A stretch of 64,000 bases of DNA, from contig CAVSHI010000002.1 of NCBI GenBank assembly GCA_963727845.1, positions 682,001 to 746,000 of the forward strand, given 5' to 3'. Each line of letters starts with the position of its first letter. The first letter of the stretch is position 1. This stretch comes from JBEKTW01 sp963727845 (GTDB lineage: Bacteria > Bacteroidota > Ignavibacteria > UBA10030 > SZUA-254). A program made the translations under genes and the position numbers. The notes beneath the pieces were generated by a model. That model was not told the origin of the DNA, did no database searches, and saw only the letters and a program-made list of their open reading frames with translations. This document shows positions 52,822 to 62,109 of this stretch, one piece after another.

Positions 52822-52895
52822 GGGTTGTTAATAACGCTTAAGACAGATTTAACCACCCCTCATGATACTTTGATATTCTTAACGCGAGTGACATT

Positions 52896-53510
52896 ATGAA
52901 CTACTTCAACATCCACCGGCTGCGCTCGTTCGCACTTCTCCTTTCAGTTCTTCTCCTGCTGTTCAGCGCAATCAGTTGTCAATACGATTACAACTCTCCT
53001 GGTCCCGGCTACATTGAAGTGATATTGCACACGATTTCCAGTCCCAGGAATATCACGTTTAGTCCCCAGAATAATTTTACGCTGACCATTACGACCGTGC
53101 AGGCTGTCAGGGACAACGGTGCGCTGGACTTGATCTACGGCGACCTCAAGGCCTTTAACCGGCAACCCACTGTTGTCAATACGCTCGACACGCTAGCCCG
53201 GGATTCCTCGGAGATCATGGGTTTGGGGTACGCGCCACCCGGCCATTATACGACAATTGATTTATTGCTCACGCCGGGCGAGATCGTTACGCTCGACGGA
53301 TATCGACAGATAAATGTTTGTGCGGATCCTAAGTGCGGGAGTCCGTATCCATCCAATACATTTCTCCAGTTCCAAAGTCCTTTCGATGTGAATGAGGGAC
53401 AAACGACGCGAGTGACCCTCACGATTAATCTTGATTCCACGCTCGTGAAGGGTGCAGAACAGTACTATTTCCGACCTTACTACTACATTTCCTCAATTTC
53501 CTATGAGTAA
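52896..53510 (+). CDS. lipoprotein, DUF4382-like
   Basis: 204 residues with a lipoprotein signal (LLLSVLLLLFSAISC, Cys at about 28). The body has a beta-sandwich character, with GYIEVILHTISSP, VVNTLDTLARDSS, YAPPGHYTTIDLLLTPG and GQTTRVTLTINLDSTLV; this order of a central residue list and a final strand resembles DUF4382 domains of surface lipoproteins. First gene behind the consensus promoter; the next gene overlaps its end by 8 bp. Confidence 0.65.
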   Translation: MNYFNIHRLRSFALLLSVLLLLFSAISCQYDYNSPGPGYIEVILHTISSPRNITFSPQNNFTLTITTVQAVRDNGALDLIYGDLKAFNRQPTVVNTLDTLARDSSEIMGLGYAPPGHYTTIDLLLTPGEIVTLDGYRQINVCADPKCGSPYPSNTFLQFQSPFDVNEGQTTRVTLTINLDSTLVKGAEQYYFRPYYYISSISYE

Positions 53511-55715
53511 CAATCGTTCCCTTCTCTATAACAAAGTGACAGGGCTATTTAGTGCCCGGACCTGGGTAATTTTCTTAATCGCCGCGGCTGCCGTCGTGGG
53601 ATGGAATTGCACAGGGGGTGGGGGATATCTTCCTGATATCCCTCCGATCGTGCGCCTGGCAAACTTGCCTCCGACGCAAGATACAATCACATCGTCAAAT
53701 CCACGAATTACATTGTACTGGGTTGGCGATGACCCCGATGGTTACGTCGTGGCATTCAAGTACCGTTGGACGTATCCCATCAACGGCGTCATATATGAGC
53801 GACCCTGGTCAACCCTCCTCAATATCGGTGCGGTTGAGAACGGATCCACAAATTTTGCGTTTATGCTCGATACGACGAACTACACGAGAACACTCGGGCC
53901 GACCGCCTACAATGGTCAGGCGAGTGAACGCTATGCCCCGGCCGTGTATAAATATTTCGCGACACTGCCGCCGGAGGGTTTGGATTCATCGATCTCAAAT
54001 CCCCTCGCCCTGGGTGACACCCTGCCGATCGCGGGGGTTCGAGTGTATGCCTCCGATCCGGAAAACCAACCCTTTCCGGTACACGTGAATCCGAACAGCG
54101 GAACGTTTATTTTTGATTCACAGGACAGTCTCAATTTCCATACGTTCGAGATTGCAGCAATTGATAACCTGGGGGTCGTCGGCGCTTCGGCAAAGCTCTC
54201 ATTCAATACACTCCGGGTGACCATGCCGCGAACACAGATCAGCGGGATCTATTACGGGCCCGACCTGACTCAGCCGGGAGATTCCCTTCTCGTTATCGAC
54301 CATGTCACGGACACATTTAAGGGAATCGAGATTGATTACCAGGGTATCGACCCGAACAGCCGTACCCTCCAGTTTTCGTGGAATGTCGATAGCTTGAAAA
54401 ATCCCGACGGGAGCTTGCAGTGGACGGATTGGACGTCGAACACAGCCGCTTTTGTCAACGCCTCGGATTTTGATCCGTCGAAGGAATACCAAGCCGACCA
54501 TATATTCTCCGTCCGGTCCAGAAATGAGTTCGGCGCCATCGACACGGCCGGCTTCTACGGCAACATCACTACCCAGAATGGCGGCAACAATTTGCAGAGC
54601 TATACACAAACGACGGTGGATCGGCTGGATAAGGACGGAGGGTTTCGTCCAACGGCCGGAAATTATGGCCTCGTAGCCCAGCCAGGGTCGAATCCCGGAA
54701 CGATGAAACTTATCTACAACAATGGCACGCCCGTCGATAATATCGCTGCTCGGGCGAAGGGTATTGCCCTCCATGGCGGCGTCGCGGGGATGCTGACCGT
54801 TGATGCGAACGGTATTCCAAGCTCGCTTCCGCAATCCGACACTGTCTCGGTGGTCGTCGCGAGCACGCACTTCTTAACGATCTACCCGAAATTCGCGCGG
54901 GACCCGAGTTATCGCAGATACTTGATCTTGAATAACTCGTACCATTGGAGTCCGGCGCATGTCACGCCCTCCAGGCCTTCGTACACGATGATCGAGAATT
55001 TCTACACATCGATCTTCAATGACCTTGGCAAGAATAACCTCGATATATATGACGTTCCCAAAATCTCTACCACCGGAATCAAAGATTTTGTGACTCCGGG
55101 AGATCTTTCAAACTACAGCGTGGTTTTTGTTATCGCTGAGACCGACTCGCCGTACACCAAAAACATCGGCGGCGTCTACGGACCGGAACCCATCAACTAC
55201 TCGTTCTCTGCGTCGCGCATACAGACGCTCCAAACCTATTGCGACGTTGGCGGCAAGGTCGTGATTAGCGCGATCAATCTTTTCTCCCCGGCAAATTCGG
55301 ATCCGTCCGGAGCGGCCCTTATTCACGTCAGTACGAATCCGCTCACGGCGCCGGCACAAGAACCCAATGTCGATCTTGCGGGCGCGACGGCTGACTCGAC
55401 AAGCGGTTATCCCAGTGCGGTCTTTGACCGCCAGAAAATCGACACTACGGACTGTCCGGTTGGTGCAATCGGAGATATCTGGACTATAACGCCCATCGGG
55501 TTCGGAGAGAGAACGTATTATTACCAGACTCCCAGTGTGATACAAATACTACGATGGAGTTCAACTGGACCTACTTCAACGGCAAAATTATCGGAAGCCG
55601 GTACGAGGGCGTGACGTACGACGTGATATTCTATGGATTCCCGCTGTACTATTGTCAATACGGGAATGCTGAGGATATTATTAAGAACACGTTGATCGAT
55701 ATTGGTGAAAACTGA
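53503..55715 (+). CDS. large surface protein of unknown function, frameshifted near the C-terminus
   Basis: Start at 53503 (MSNNRSLLYNKVTG); the frame is open earlier only within the previous gene. Hydrophobic anchor about 20-38 ending WNC, possibly a lipoprotein. Fibronectin-III-like strands follow (ITLYWVGDDPDGYVVAFKYRW; GIDPNSRTLQFSWNVDS). From about 480 there is an alpha/beta segment (RYLILNNSYHW, YSVVFVIAETDSPY, LQTYCDVGGKVVISA) like a glutamine-amidotransferase/ThuA-type fold. The first frame stops at 55614 after an atypical tail. Switching near 55530 gives TTMEFNWTYFNGKIIG and an end at 55715. One missing base explains it. Corrected length about 737. Confidence 0.7.
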
Positions 55716-55730
55716 GAAAGGCTAACGACG

Positions 55731-58643
55731 ATGAAATACCTCTTTCGTTTCATATTCATCTGTGGATTACTGTCGGTCGCGATCGGCACAACCGCCATCG
55801 CGGGTAACACGGGCAAGATCGTCGGGAAAATCACGGATGCCAAAACGGGCGAAGCCCTCCTCGGTGTCAACGTGCAGGTTCTGACGACAACCCGCGGAGC
55901 TGTGAGCGATGCCGACGGAAAGTACACCATCATAGGCGTTCCGCTCGGAAGATATTCGGTGAAAGCAAGCATGGTCGGTTATCAGGACGTTGAGATCACC
56001 GGAGTTAAAATCGGAGCGGACGAAACGACCCAGCTGAACTTTGAATTGACCTCAACGGAGGTTGCCCTTCCAACGGTTATCATAACCGCGGACCAAAAGC
56101 TGGTGAATACCAATATCACATCATCCACCCAAAATGTGAGTGCGAACGCGATCGCACAAATTCCCGACGTGAAGGAAGTCCAGGACGTCGTGAAGATGCA
56201 GGCGGGAGTCGTGAAGCAGGGCAACAACCTTTTCCTGCGGGGCGGAAGGGCAAACGAAGTCCAGTACCTCGTCGACGGTATTCCCACGAATGACGTGCTC
56301 GGGAGTAGTGAACTCTCGGGGAGCACCAGTACAACGAATGCGGCAATTGCGCAATTGTACGCCGGCACAAGCTCTGGCGTAATCGGAGGCGGCACAAGCG
56401 GCCTGGTGGTATCGGCAAATTCCATTCAGTCGGTCAGCGTCCAGACGAGCGGATTCGATGCCGACTACGGCAACGCCCAATCCGGAATTGTGAACATTGT
56501 GACCAAATCGGGAAGCGACCGGTACACCGGGGCGTTGCAGTTCCGCACCGATAAGGTCCAGACTTCCAACCAGAATGAGACGTTTTCTTCAATGGCGTTC
56601 GGCGGACCCGAGCCAATTACGAAATTTCTAATGTCGAGCCTTGGCGTGAACGTCCCGGGTTCGCTCACCTTTTTCTTCAACGCGGATGCCGATAGGTCCA
56701 ACGGCGCGTACCAGTACGTTCACAACAGCTTCTACGATCCTGTTGAACGTAAGATAGCGTTGAACGGCTTTCTCGGCGGCTTGTTCAACGGACTCGGGTT
56801 CACGTACAACGACGAGCAAAGCAACACTTTCACGTTCAACTCGAAGATCCGTTACGACATCAGCGGCTCGGACCAGGTCTTCTACACCTATCGCACCAGT
56901 ATTTCAACGTCCGATCCGTACGTCCAGAACTGGAAGTACCTCGCAGATTCTTCGGGGTTGACCGGCACACTCTCTTCCCAGCACACGCTTTCGTGGACCC
57001 ATTTCTTTGGAGCGAACTCATTCGTTCGCCTCAATCTTGGTCGGCTTGAGACTCATAGCGGCAATGATGTCGCAGGACTGCTGCCGTACCAGTATTCTTC
57101 TGCATACCAGCAGCTAAACCCCAACGGCGACGGCTTCAGTTACCTCGGCTCGGATCAGTACTGGTCTTCTTCCCTGACGAGGATCTGGACGGTACGGTTG
57201 GATTTGAACAGCCAGGTGCATCCGCTGCACCTCTTGAAAACGGGATTCGAGTTCGATTATGAAGAACTTAATTCGACACAGATCTACTATCCCACTGTTC
57301 CCACGTACATCAATGGGATCCTCACGTATCCGCCGTACCCCGATACGTCGGACGCGGGAATGGCCCTCAACCGCGGGTTATATCCATACTACGGCCAGTA
57401 TCGTTATGTCATCAACAATTTCCCGAATCGCGGTGCGGCATATGTGCAGGATAACATCGAGTTTTCGGGCCTGAACCTTCACGTCGGTCTCAGATACGAT
57501 TATTTCGATCCGGGAAGACAGGTGTTCTACGACCAGTTCATTCAGGATTGGAATCGGGATGTCAACGGAAACCTGCCGCCGGCGCTCCAGATTGCGCCGA
57601 GCTGGGCAGACGCTCAAACTTCTGACCAGGAATTCCTCTCGGACTCAAAAAGGCTTGAATACTACATAACCCATGGTTGGTTCAGCCCGCGCCTCTCGAT
57701 CGGCTATCCGGTGACGGACAGAATTGTCTTTTATTTCAATTATGGACACTTCCTCCAATATCCCGACCGGTCGTACTATTACCAGGATCCCCATACGTAT
57801 TACGCCGGAAACACGGTCGGAAATCCCGGCCTGACTCCGCAACGTACGGTTGCCTATGAATCCGGCTTCGAGGATCAGTTCAACGAGGATATGTCGTTCG
57901 GTGTCCATGCGTTCTACAAGGACATTTTCGATTATCCTTCCACGATTCCGCGGCCCGGCTACATGAACATCTACACGAATTTCGACTACGCCAGCGCCCG
58001 GGGCTTTGAGCTGACCTTTAACCAGGCTCTCAGCGGTAACCTTTCCACGAGCTTCAGTTATACGTACCAGATTGCAACGGGGCGGGCGTCGAGTCCTCTT
58101 GCCTCCGTCTTCGACCCGAGTTCAGCATTCCTGACTCGTGAGACGCCCCTCAGTTGGGACCAGACCAATACCGCCAACATCTTTCTCACCTACCGGGTCG
58201 GCCCGAAGGAAGAACCAAAATTGTTTGGTCTTCCGTTTATCAACAATTACGGCATGTCGCTCACATGGACCTACGGAAGCGGCCTCCCCTATACTCCGTA
58301 TGTCCGGACGTACAATGCACGTAATGTGTTCCTCATCAACAGCGCGACAGGTCCCTACTCCTCGACCGTGAACCTTTCCCTGTACAAGGGATTCTACGTG
58401 TATGAAAAAATCAATTTGCTCGTTACGCTGGATGTTCTCAACCTCCTGGATCGCAGGAATGTGGTGTCGCTCGACCCGGGCACGGGATTCAATACTCAGG
58501 TCGGCAGGCCGTATGTGTACGGGGATGTCGATCCCAATACGAACTACGTCAGACCGTGGTACGGTATGGATGCATTGGTGCCTCCTTACGTGTTTGATTC
58601 ACCAAGACAGGTTCTTCTTGGCGTAAAGATAAACTGGGAATAA
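55731..58643 (+). CDS. TonB-dependent receptor with carboxypeptidase-regulatory-like domain
   Basis: 970 residues. Signal peptide about 1-24. Residues 26-115 are the CarboxypepD-regulatory-like domain (GKIVGKITDAKTGEALLGVNV, ADGKYTIIGVPLGRYSVKAS). The plug follows: IAQIPDVKEVQDVVKMQAGVV, FLRGGRANEVQYLVDGIPTND, and the plug end DYGNAQSGIVNIVTKSG. The remainder is a 22-strand-type barrel with many aromatic turns. It ends with F-D-S-PRQVLLGVKINWE, a typical last strand. It is not preceded by a SusD gene; the neighbours are surface proteins and PorV, so it may be an export-linked or structural receptor. Confidence 0.9.
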   Translation: MKYLFRFIFICGLLSVAIGTTAIAGNTGKIVGKITDAKTGEALLGVNVQVLTTTRGAVSDADGKYTIIGVPLGRYSVKASMVGYQDVEITGVKIGADETTQLNFELTSTEVALPTVIITADQKLVNTNITSSTQNVSANAIAQIPDVKEVQDVVKMQAGVVKQGNNLFLRGGRANEVQYLVDGIPTNDVLGSSELSGSTSTTNAAIAQLYAGTSSGVIGGGTSGLVVSANSIQSVSVQTSGFDADYGNAQSGIVNIVTKSGSDRYTGALQFRTDKVQTSNQNETFSSMAFGGPEPITKFLMSSLGVNVPGSLTFFFNADADRSNGAYQYVHNSFYDPVERKIALNGFLGGLFNGLGFTYNDEQSNTFTFNSKIRYDISGSDQVFYTYRTSISTSDPYVQNWKYLADSSGLTGTLSSQHTLSWTHFFGANSFVRLNLGRLETHSGNDVAGLLPYQYSSAYQQLNPNGDGFSYLGSDQYWSSSLTRIWTVRLDLNSQVHPLHLLKTGFEFDYEELNSTQIYYPTVPTYINGILTYPPYPDTSDAGMALNRGLYPYYGQYRYVINNFPNRGAAYVQDNIEFSGLNLHVGLRYDYFDPGRQVFYDQFIQDWNRDVNGNLPPALQIAPSWADAQTSDQEFLSDSKRLEYYITHGWFSPRLSIGYPVTDRIVFYFNYGHFLQYPDRSYYYQDPHTYYAGNTVGNPGLTPQRTVAYESGFEDQFNEDMSFGVHAFYKDIFDYPSTIPRPGYMNIYTNFDYASARGFELTFNQALSGNLSTSFSYTYQIATGRASSPLASVFDPSSAFLTRETPLSWDQTNTANIFLTYRVGPKEEPKLFGLPFINNYGMSLTWTYGSGLPYTPYVRTYNARNVFLINSATGPYSSTVNLSLYKGFYVYEKINLLVTLDVLNLLDRRNVVSLDPGTGFNTQVGRPYVYGDVDPNTNYVRPWYGMDALVPPYVFDSPRQVLLGVKINWE

Positions 58644-58645
58644 GA

Positions 58646-61118
58646 ATGAGTTATTTTACAGGACACAATGTTATGACGAAAAGATGCGTTGTTTGGCTTG
58701 CCGGTATCCTCCTCCTGGCGGGTGTTTTTTCCGCGCGCACCAAGGATAAGTTCAGCTTCACGCGCGAAGGCGGATACAAGCTCATGAATGTCACCGAGGG
58801 CCCCAACTGGACGAAGTACTTTCACCAGGGCTTCAACATGCAATTGTGGATTTCGAACGCAATGACAAACGGCTGCGAGGCCGTTGCAGGCCAGTGCGGC
58901 GGAATTGGGCCCGACGGGAAAACACTGTTTGGCTTGGAATATCCGCTCGGCTCGGGTATCGAGCACCTCTTTGGCGGGGGCCCCTGGATTGGGGGCCTGG
59001 TCAATGGGATCAGGCACGTCGATGAAGGGTACAACGGCGACGACGCAAGAACCGAATTCCAGCCGAACCTTCAGGACACCTTGCGCGACAAGATGTGGGT
59101 GACGTCTGTCGGAGACACCCTGTACGACCCCAACAGGCCCGGATACTATAAGAAGCCGATGAACAGGCTGGGATACGACGACGACGGCGACGGGAAGATC
59201 GACGAAGATGAGCTGGACGGCATCGACAATGACGGAGACTGGAATCCACTGACCGACGACATCGGGGCCGACGGTGTTCCGGACTCGCTGGAGGTCGGCT
59301 GCAAAGGCGGGTTTGACCCCGTAAGAAATCCCGACCCTGCATACGATGACTATCTCCCCAGCAAGCACGATTCCTGCCATCCCGATATCCATGGCGCGTA
59401 TCCTCTGATGAAGGACAAGAACAAGTATACCGAGAAGAACGGCCTGCCCGACCACGGCGAGCCGCACGTGGATGAAGATTACGGAGCAGTTTCCGACCAG
59501 GACGTGTATTGTGCGTCCACCGATACGTTCAATCAGAAACTTGGTAGTCCCGCCATCGGCCACTTCCCGATGGGAGTGAAATGCGAATTGAAGTCGTATG
59601 CCTGGAGAGGAGATTTCGCCGATGGAATACTGCCCGTCGAATATAAGTTTATCAACGTTCAAAAGTATAATATTACGAATGTTTTTGTAGGCATGTTCAA
59701 TGATTATGACGTTGGACCGTACACCGTCAGCAATTATCCTACTCACAACTACGCCGCCTACATACCGCAATACCGTACCGGCTACGTCATGAACCCGCTG
59801 GACCGCGGGTCCACGCCCGCGGGGTTGACCGTGCTTCACACGCCGAGGCCGCTGGACTCGCTGCAATACGTCTGGCAATGGCACGGTTTTAATGACCCCG
59901 GGACGATTGATTCGCTCATCTACGCCCGCATGGCGTGGATTGGCTACGACACCACGCAGCGTATTAAGCCGAGTCAGTCGCCCACGAACCTGAGCGACAC
60001 GCGCTTTTACTTCGCGTTCGGCCCGTTCGACACGTTGCGTCCGCCTTCGGCGAGGAAACCCGGAGGGGACACGCTGGATATCATCATGTGCTACGTCGGC
60101 GGATACGCTGTCGACCAGGGTCCGCACAATTTGCAGGACAACGCCGCGAATGCGCTCAAGTTTTACGCTGCCGGGTGGCAGCCGCCGTTCACGCTCGCAA
60201 CGCCGTGCATGAAAATAGATACTGGATTCAAGAGAATTGTCTTGCATTGGGGTGGAAAGGTGCAGGATCCCACGCGCGGCGTATGCGTGGACCCGACAAC
60301 CCAATGGGATCTTTCCAGCTCTATCGCCGAATCATATCCGGACTCGAATTGGCGAAGAATAAACCCGCCGGCCAACGCTATCGGCCCCGATGGCAAAGTT
60401 CACGGTGGCCGGAGCTTTGAGGGCTACCGCGTGTATCGAAGCGAAGATCCAAACGGCGCTGCCAGCACTTTTGCTCTCATGGGTCAATGGGATATCAAAG
60501 ACAGCCTTACGGCGAAATTCGGCGTGCCCAATGACTACGATACCGGATTGGATACAATCACCTATCACTGCTCATGTCCGGATTCAGGTTATTACATAGT
60601 TGATACGAATCTTGTGCGGGGGAAAATTTACTGGTATGCCGTCACTGCGTATGGTATTCCGGACAGAACGGTTATCCCCGTAAAGGATAATTTGGGCAAC
60701 ACGACCTACGATACGTTGTTCGCTGCGAACGGTGAATCGCCGATGATTCCGGACAGGATCGACCTTCCGTTCTCGCCATCGAGCATCGGTTGGCCAGGTG
60801 CTTGTGGTGCCGAATCCGTATCGTGTCGATCAGGATTACACATTCGAAAACGGCGGATGGGAAGGGCGTTCGCAGGACTGGAATGAGACGAAGCGCGTCA
60901 TCAAATTCATCCATCTTCCAGTTAACGCGACCATCCGGATCTTTACTCTCGCGGGAGAACTTGTGACCACGCTCACGAATGTCGGAAGCCAGACGCCCGG
61001 AGAATTGGAATGGAATCTCCTCAGTCAGAGCAACCGCGCGCTTGCCAGTGGATTGTACGTCTTTACTGTAGAGTCCCAGGTGGGCAAGCAAATTGGCAAA
61101 TTTGTTTTGATCCGTTGA
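58646..61118 (+). CDS. extracellular protein with Ca-binding repeats and T9SS-type C-terminus, frameshifted
   Basis: Starts 2 bp after the receptor stop; ATG at 58646 or 58673 (signal VVWLAGILLLAGVFSA). An Asp-rich calcium-binding stretch lies at about 175-205 (DDDGDGKIDEDELDGIDNDG). The central part has no recognised family (many Trp, Tyr, Pro, Asp). The first frame runs to 60886 with an atypical end. One extra base near 60785 restores SVGQVLVVPNPYRVDQDY, then IRIFTLAGELVTTLTNVG, SGLYVFTVES and IGKFVLIR, ending at 61118: a FlgD-like/T9SS sorting end. Corrected length about 823. It is probably the cargo exported with the following PorV-like protein. Confidence 0.8.
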
Positions 61119-61141
61119 CCATTTCAGATGGAGTGAACAAA

Positions 61142-62080
61142 ATGAAAAACATGTTGAAGTATCTCGCCGTTCTTCTTATCCTGGTGGTAGCGGTGCCAAT
61201 CCCGGGCAACGCCGGAGACCGGTCGGGAACAGTTTCTGAGGAATTTCTGAAGCTCCCTCTGGATGCCCGCACTGTGGCGATGGGAGGAGCGGATGTCGCT
61301 CTGGCGTGGGGCACCGCGTCTATCGGATATAATCCCTCCGGGATCCTGTCGGTCAATGACTATGGATTTGGTGCGAGCTATACGTCCTGGTTTGCCAATA
61401 TTTCTCACAGCTATGCCGGTATCGTTAAACGGATCCCGGATGTCGGGGCCTTCGGCTTCAGTATCATTTCACTCTCGACGGACGACATGATCGAAACGAC
61501 CCCGCAATATCCCGAAGGTACCGGGCGAACCTTCCGCGCAAGCGATTTTGCGTTCAGCGTCGCGTTCGCGCGCCAGGTCACGGATCAGTTCAGGGTCGGC
61601 ATCAACGGGAAGATTATCCAGTCGTACCTGTTTAACAAGGAACTCGGAGCGTCAACGTTCGCTTTTGATATCGGGACCTTGTACGATATTCCTATCCTCC
61701 ACAGCCGCCTTGGAGTTTCGTTGACGAATATCGGCAAGGACATAGAGTTCATTAATGAATCATATGCGCTTCCTACAGCCCTGCGTTTCGGCGTGCTCAC
61801 CGACCTCATCAAGGAGACCGACCAGAGCCTCGTGGCTACGTTACAGGTTTCCCGGTTCAACGATGCCGACGAACAGTATAACGTGGGTGTCGAGTATCTG
61901 TTCAATAACCTTGTCGCGCTTCGAGGCGGACGAAAATTTGGGTACGATGACGAGAACTGGACGTTCGGGTTTGGCGTAAAGCTTACTTCTCTGGGATTGA
62001 ACGGATCGCTTGATTACGGATTCGATAATTTTGTATACCTTCCCGGAACTCACTCGTTCACTCTCAATATGGATTTTTAA
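61142..62080 (+). CDS. PorV/PorQ family outer-membrane protein
   Basis: 312 residues from the ATG at 61142, 23 bp after the preceding gene. Signal peptide about 1-25. The start of the mature protein (SEEFLKLPLDARTVAMGGADVALAWGTASIGYNPSGI) is the family signature of PorV/PorQ barrel proteins. Alternating amphipathic strands fill the rest and it ends with an aromatic strand (HSFTLNMDF). PorV carries T9SS substrates to the cell surface; this copy lies next to a probable substrate, so a dedicated shuttle is plausible. Confidence 0.88.
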   Translation: MKNMLKYLAVLLILVVAVPIPGNAGDRSGTVSEEFLKLPLDARTVAMGGADVALAWGTASIGYNPSGILSVNDYGFGASYTSWFANISHSYAGIVKRIPDVGAFGFSIISLSTDDMIETTPQYPEGTGRTFRASDFAFSVAFARQVTDQFRVGINGKIIQSYLFNKELGASTFAFDIGTLYDIPILHSRLGVSLTNIGKDIEFINESYALPTALRFGVLTDLIKETDQSLVATLQVSRFNDADEQYNVGVEYLFNNLVALRGGRKFGYDDENWTFGFGVKLTSLGLNGSLDYGFDNFVYLPGTHSFTLNMDF

Positions 62081-62109
62081 TGTTGGCCGGCAGTAACGGT
62101 GAATTTTAT

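Noticed and set aside
58586..60304. A 572-codon open frame on the minus strand
   Set aside because: It is antisense to the exoprotein gene, Arg/Val-rich, without signal or motif; the plus-strand gene has clear family features.
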